Notes under the pieces: model-generated | What the model was told of the DNA's origin: nothing | Database searches by the model: none | The model's input: only the letters and a program-made list of their open reading frames with translations | Assembly: GCA_910595825.1 (NCBI GenBank) | Contig: CAJVCO010000088.1 | Span: forward strand, 1-64,000 | Direction: 5' to 3' | Length of the DNA: 64,000 nt | Origin: Philhelius pedissequus | Lineage: Eukaryota; Arthropoda; Insecta; Diptera; Syrphidae | Shown: one piece after another, positions 63,817-64,000 of the stretch | How the letters are laid out: every line of letters begins with the position of its first letter | Position numbering within the stretch: the first letter of the stretch is position 1 | Program-made: the position numbers and the translations under genes

Positions 63817-64000
63817 AAAGTTTGATGGGTCTAGGACGCATAGTTTAGCCGGAAAACGCGTTTAAAGATAAAAATGTCCAATTTTTTTAAAATTAGTTTT
63901 TCGTGTCATTCGTTACATGGATTAAAAGGTGGCAGTTCCAAGATCACGAATATATAATTTTTAAGTCGCTGGGGCAAGTAGTTTAGCCGCAAAATCGAAT
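63817..64000 (+). repeat. Partial monomer at the right window edge
   Basis: The last copy is cut after 184 bp by the window end. It has an extra A in gcaaaatcg near 63993. The array plainly continues beyond the window. Confidence 0.95.

Larger units (their letters stand above)
1..64000 (+). repeat. 204-bp satellite DNA tandem array filling the window
   Basis: A 204-bp unit recurs head-to-tail from the first base to the last, always in the same orientation. Unit starts (aaagtttgat) fall at 1, 205, 410, 614 and so on, with the last at 63817. That gives about 313 complete copies plus one partial copy. Most copies differ from the consensus at only a few positions, and the common unit is exactly 204 bp. 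Consensus composition is 67 A, 64 T, 47 G and 26 C (36% G+C). There is no break, spacer, transposon or gene, so the array extends beyond both window edges. Such arrays are typical of eukaryotic constitutive heterochromatin (centromere, pericentromere or subtelomere). Which of these applies, and in which species, cannot be read from the sequence. I do not recognise a named satellite family. Confidence 0.98.
38721..64000 (+). repeat. Domain B of the array (mixed A/T187, A196)
   Basis: From 38721 on, every copy I read has A at position 196 (or a derivative such as gataaaatg); no cagGaaaag copy was seen. From the copy ending near 39125 on, position 187 is often T (atttttaggg), in 74 of about 122 copies by my count. 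The domain holds about 123 complete monomers plus the partial end copy. Confidence 0.9.

Noticed and set aside
1..64000. CRISPR array or other bacterial repeat system
   Set aside because: The whole 204-bp unit is repeated; there are no unique spacers, no leader and no cas genes. Size and purity fit eukaryotic satellite DNA.
1..64000. Embedded transposon, rDNA, tRNA or other unique insert
   Set aside because: Reading unit by unit, every stretch is accounted for by the 204-bp monomer; the largest non-monomer material is the 27-bp insert at 25123-25149, which is itself monomer-derived.

Overview
The whole 64 kb window is one uninterrupted satellite DNA array. A 204-bp monomer is repeated head-to-tail on the + strand about 313 times, followed by a 184-bp partial copy at the right edge. 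I found no unique sequence, inverted monomer, transposon, RNA gene or credible protein-coding gene. All six reading frames are closed by stop codons inside every consensus monomer. Because 204 is a multiple of 3, those stops stay in frame throughout. The consensus is about 36% G+C, with an excess of G over C on this strand (47 G, 26 C) and 10 CpG dinucleotides where composition predicts about 6.

A pure tandem array of this size and homogeneity is typical of eukaryotic centromeric, pericentromeric or subtelomeric heterochromatin. I do not recognise the family and cannot name the species. The lack of CpG depletion suggests a genome with little germline CpG methylation (many insects and other invertebrates) rather than a vertebrate, but this is weak evidence.

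The array has two domains. Domain A (1 to about 38.7 kb) always has A at monomer position 187 and mixes G and A at position 196. Domain B (about 39.1 kb to the end) mixes A and T at position 187 and has A at position 196. The switch occurs within one or two monomers, inside a short patch (38721-39531) unusually rich in small indels.

Within the domains, linked rare variants recur at exact multiples of 204 bp and reveal local higher-order duplications: a 12-monomer block with a 13-monomer second copy (3.06-8.16 kb), a 5-mer (9.79-11.83 kb), a 3-mer (20.8-22.0 kb), 19-mer and 14-mer relationships (29.6-35.1 kb), a 23-mer (39.1/43.8 kb) and a clean 9-mer tandem duplication (48.5-52.2 kb). A distinctive five-variant haplotype recurs at spacings of 23, 12 and 25 monomers. 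Three structurally odd monomers (27-bp insertion, 17-bp deletion, 46-bp deletion) and several homogenised runs complete the record of unequal exchange, slippage and conversion. The monomer contains an internal imperfect duplication around tagtttagccg, which suggests it grew from a shorter unit.

I found no exotic gene system here. The interest lies in the array architecture. Monomer positions below are numbered 1-204 from the aaagtttgat that starts the window.
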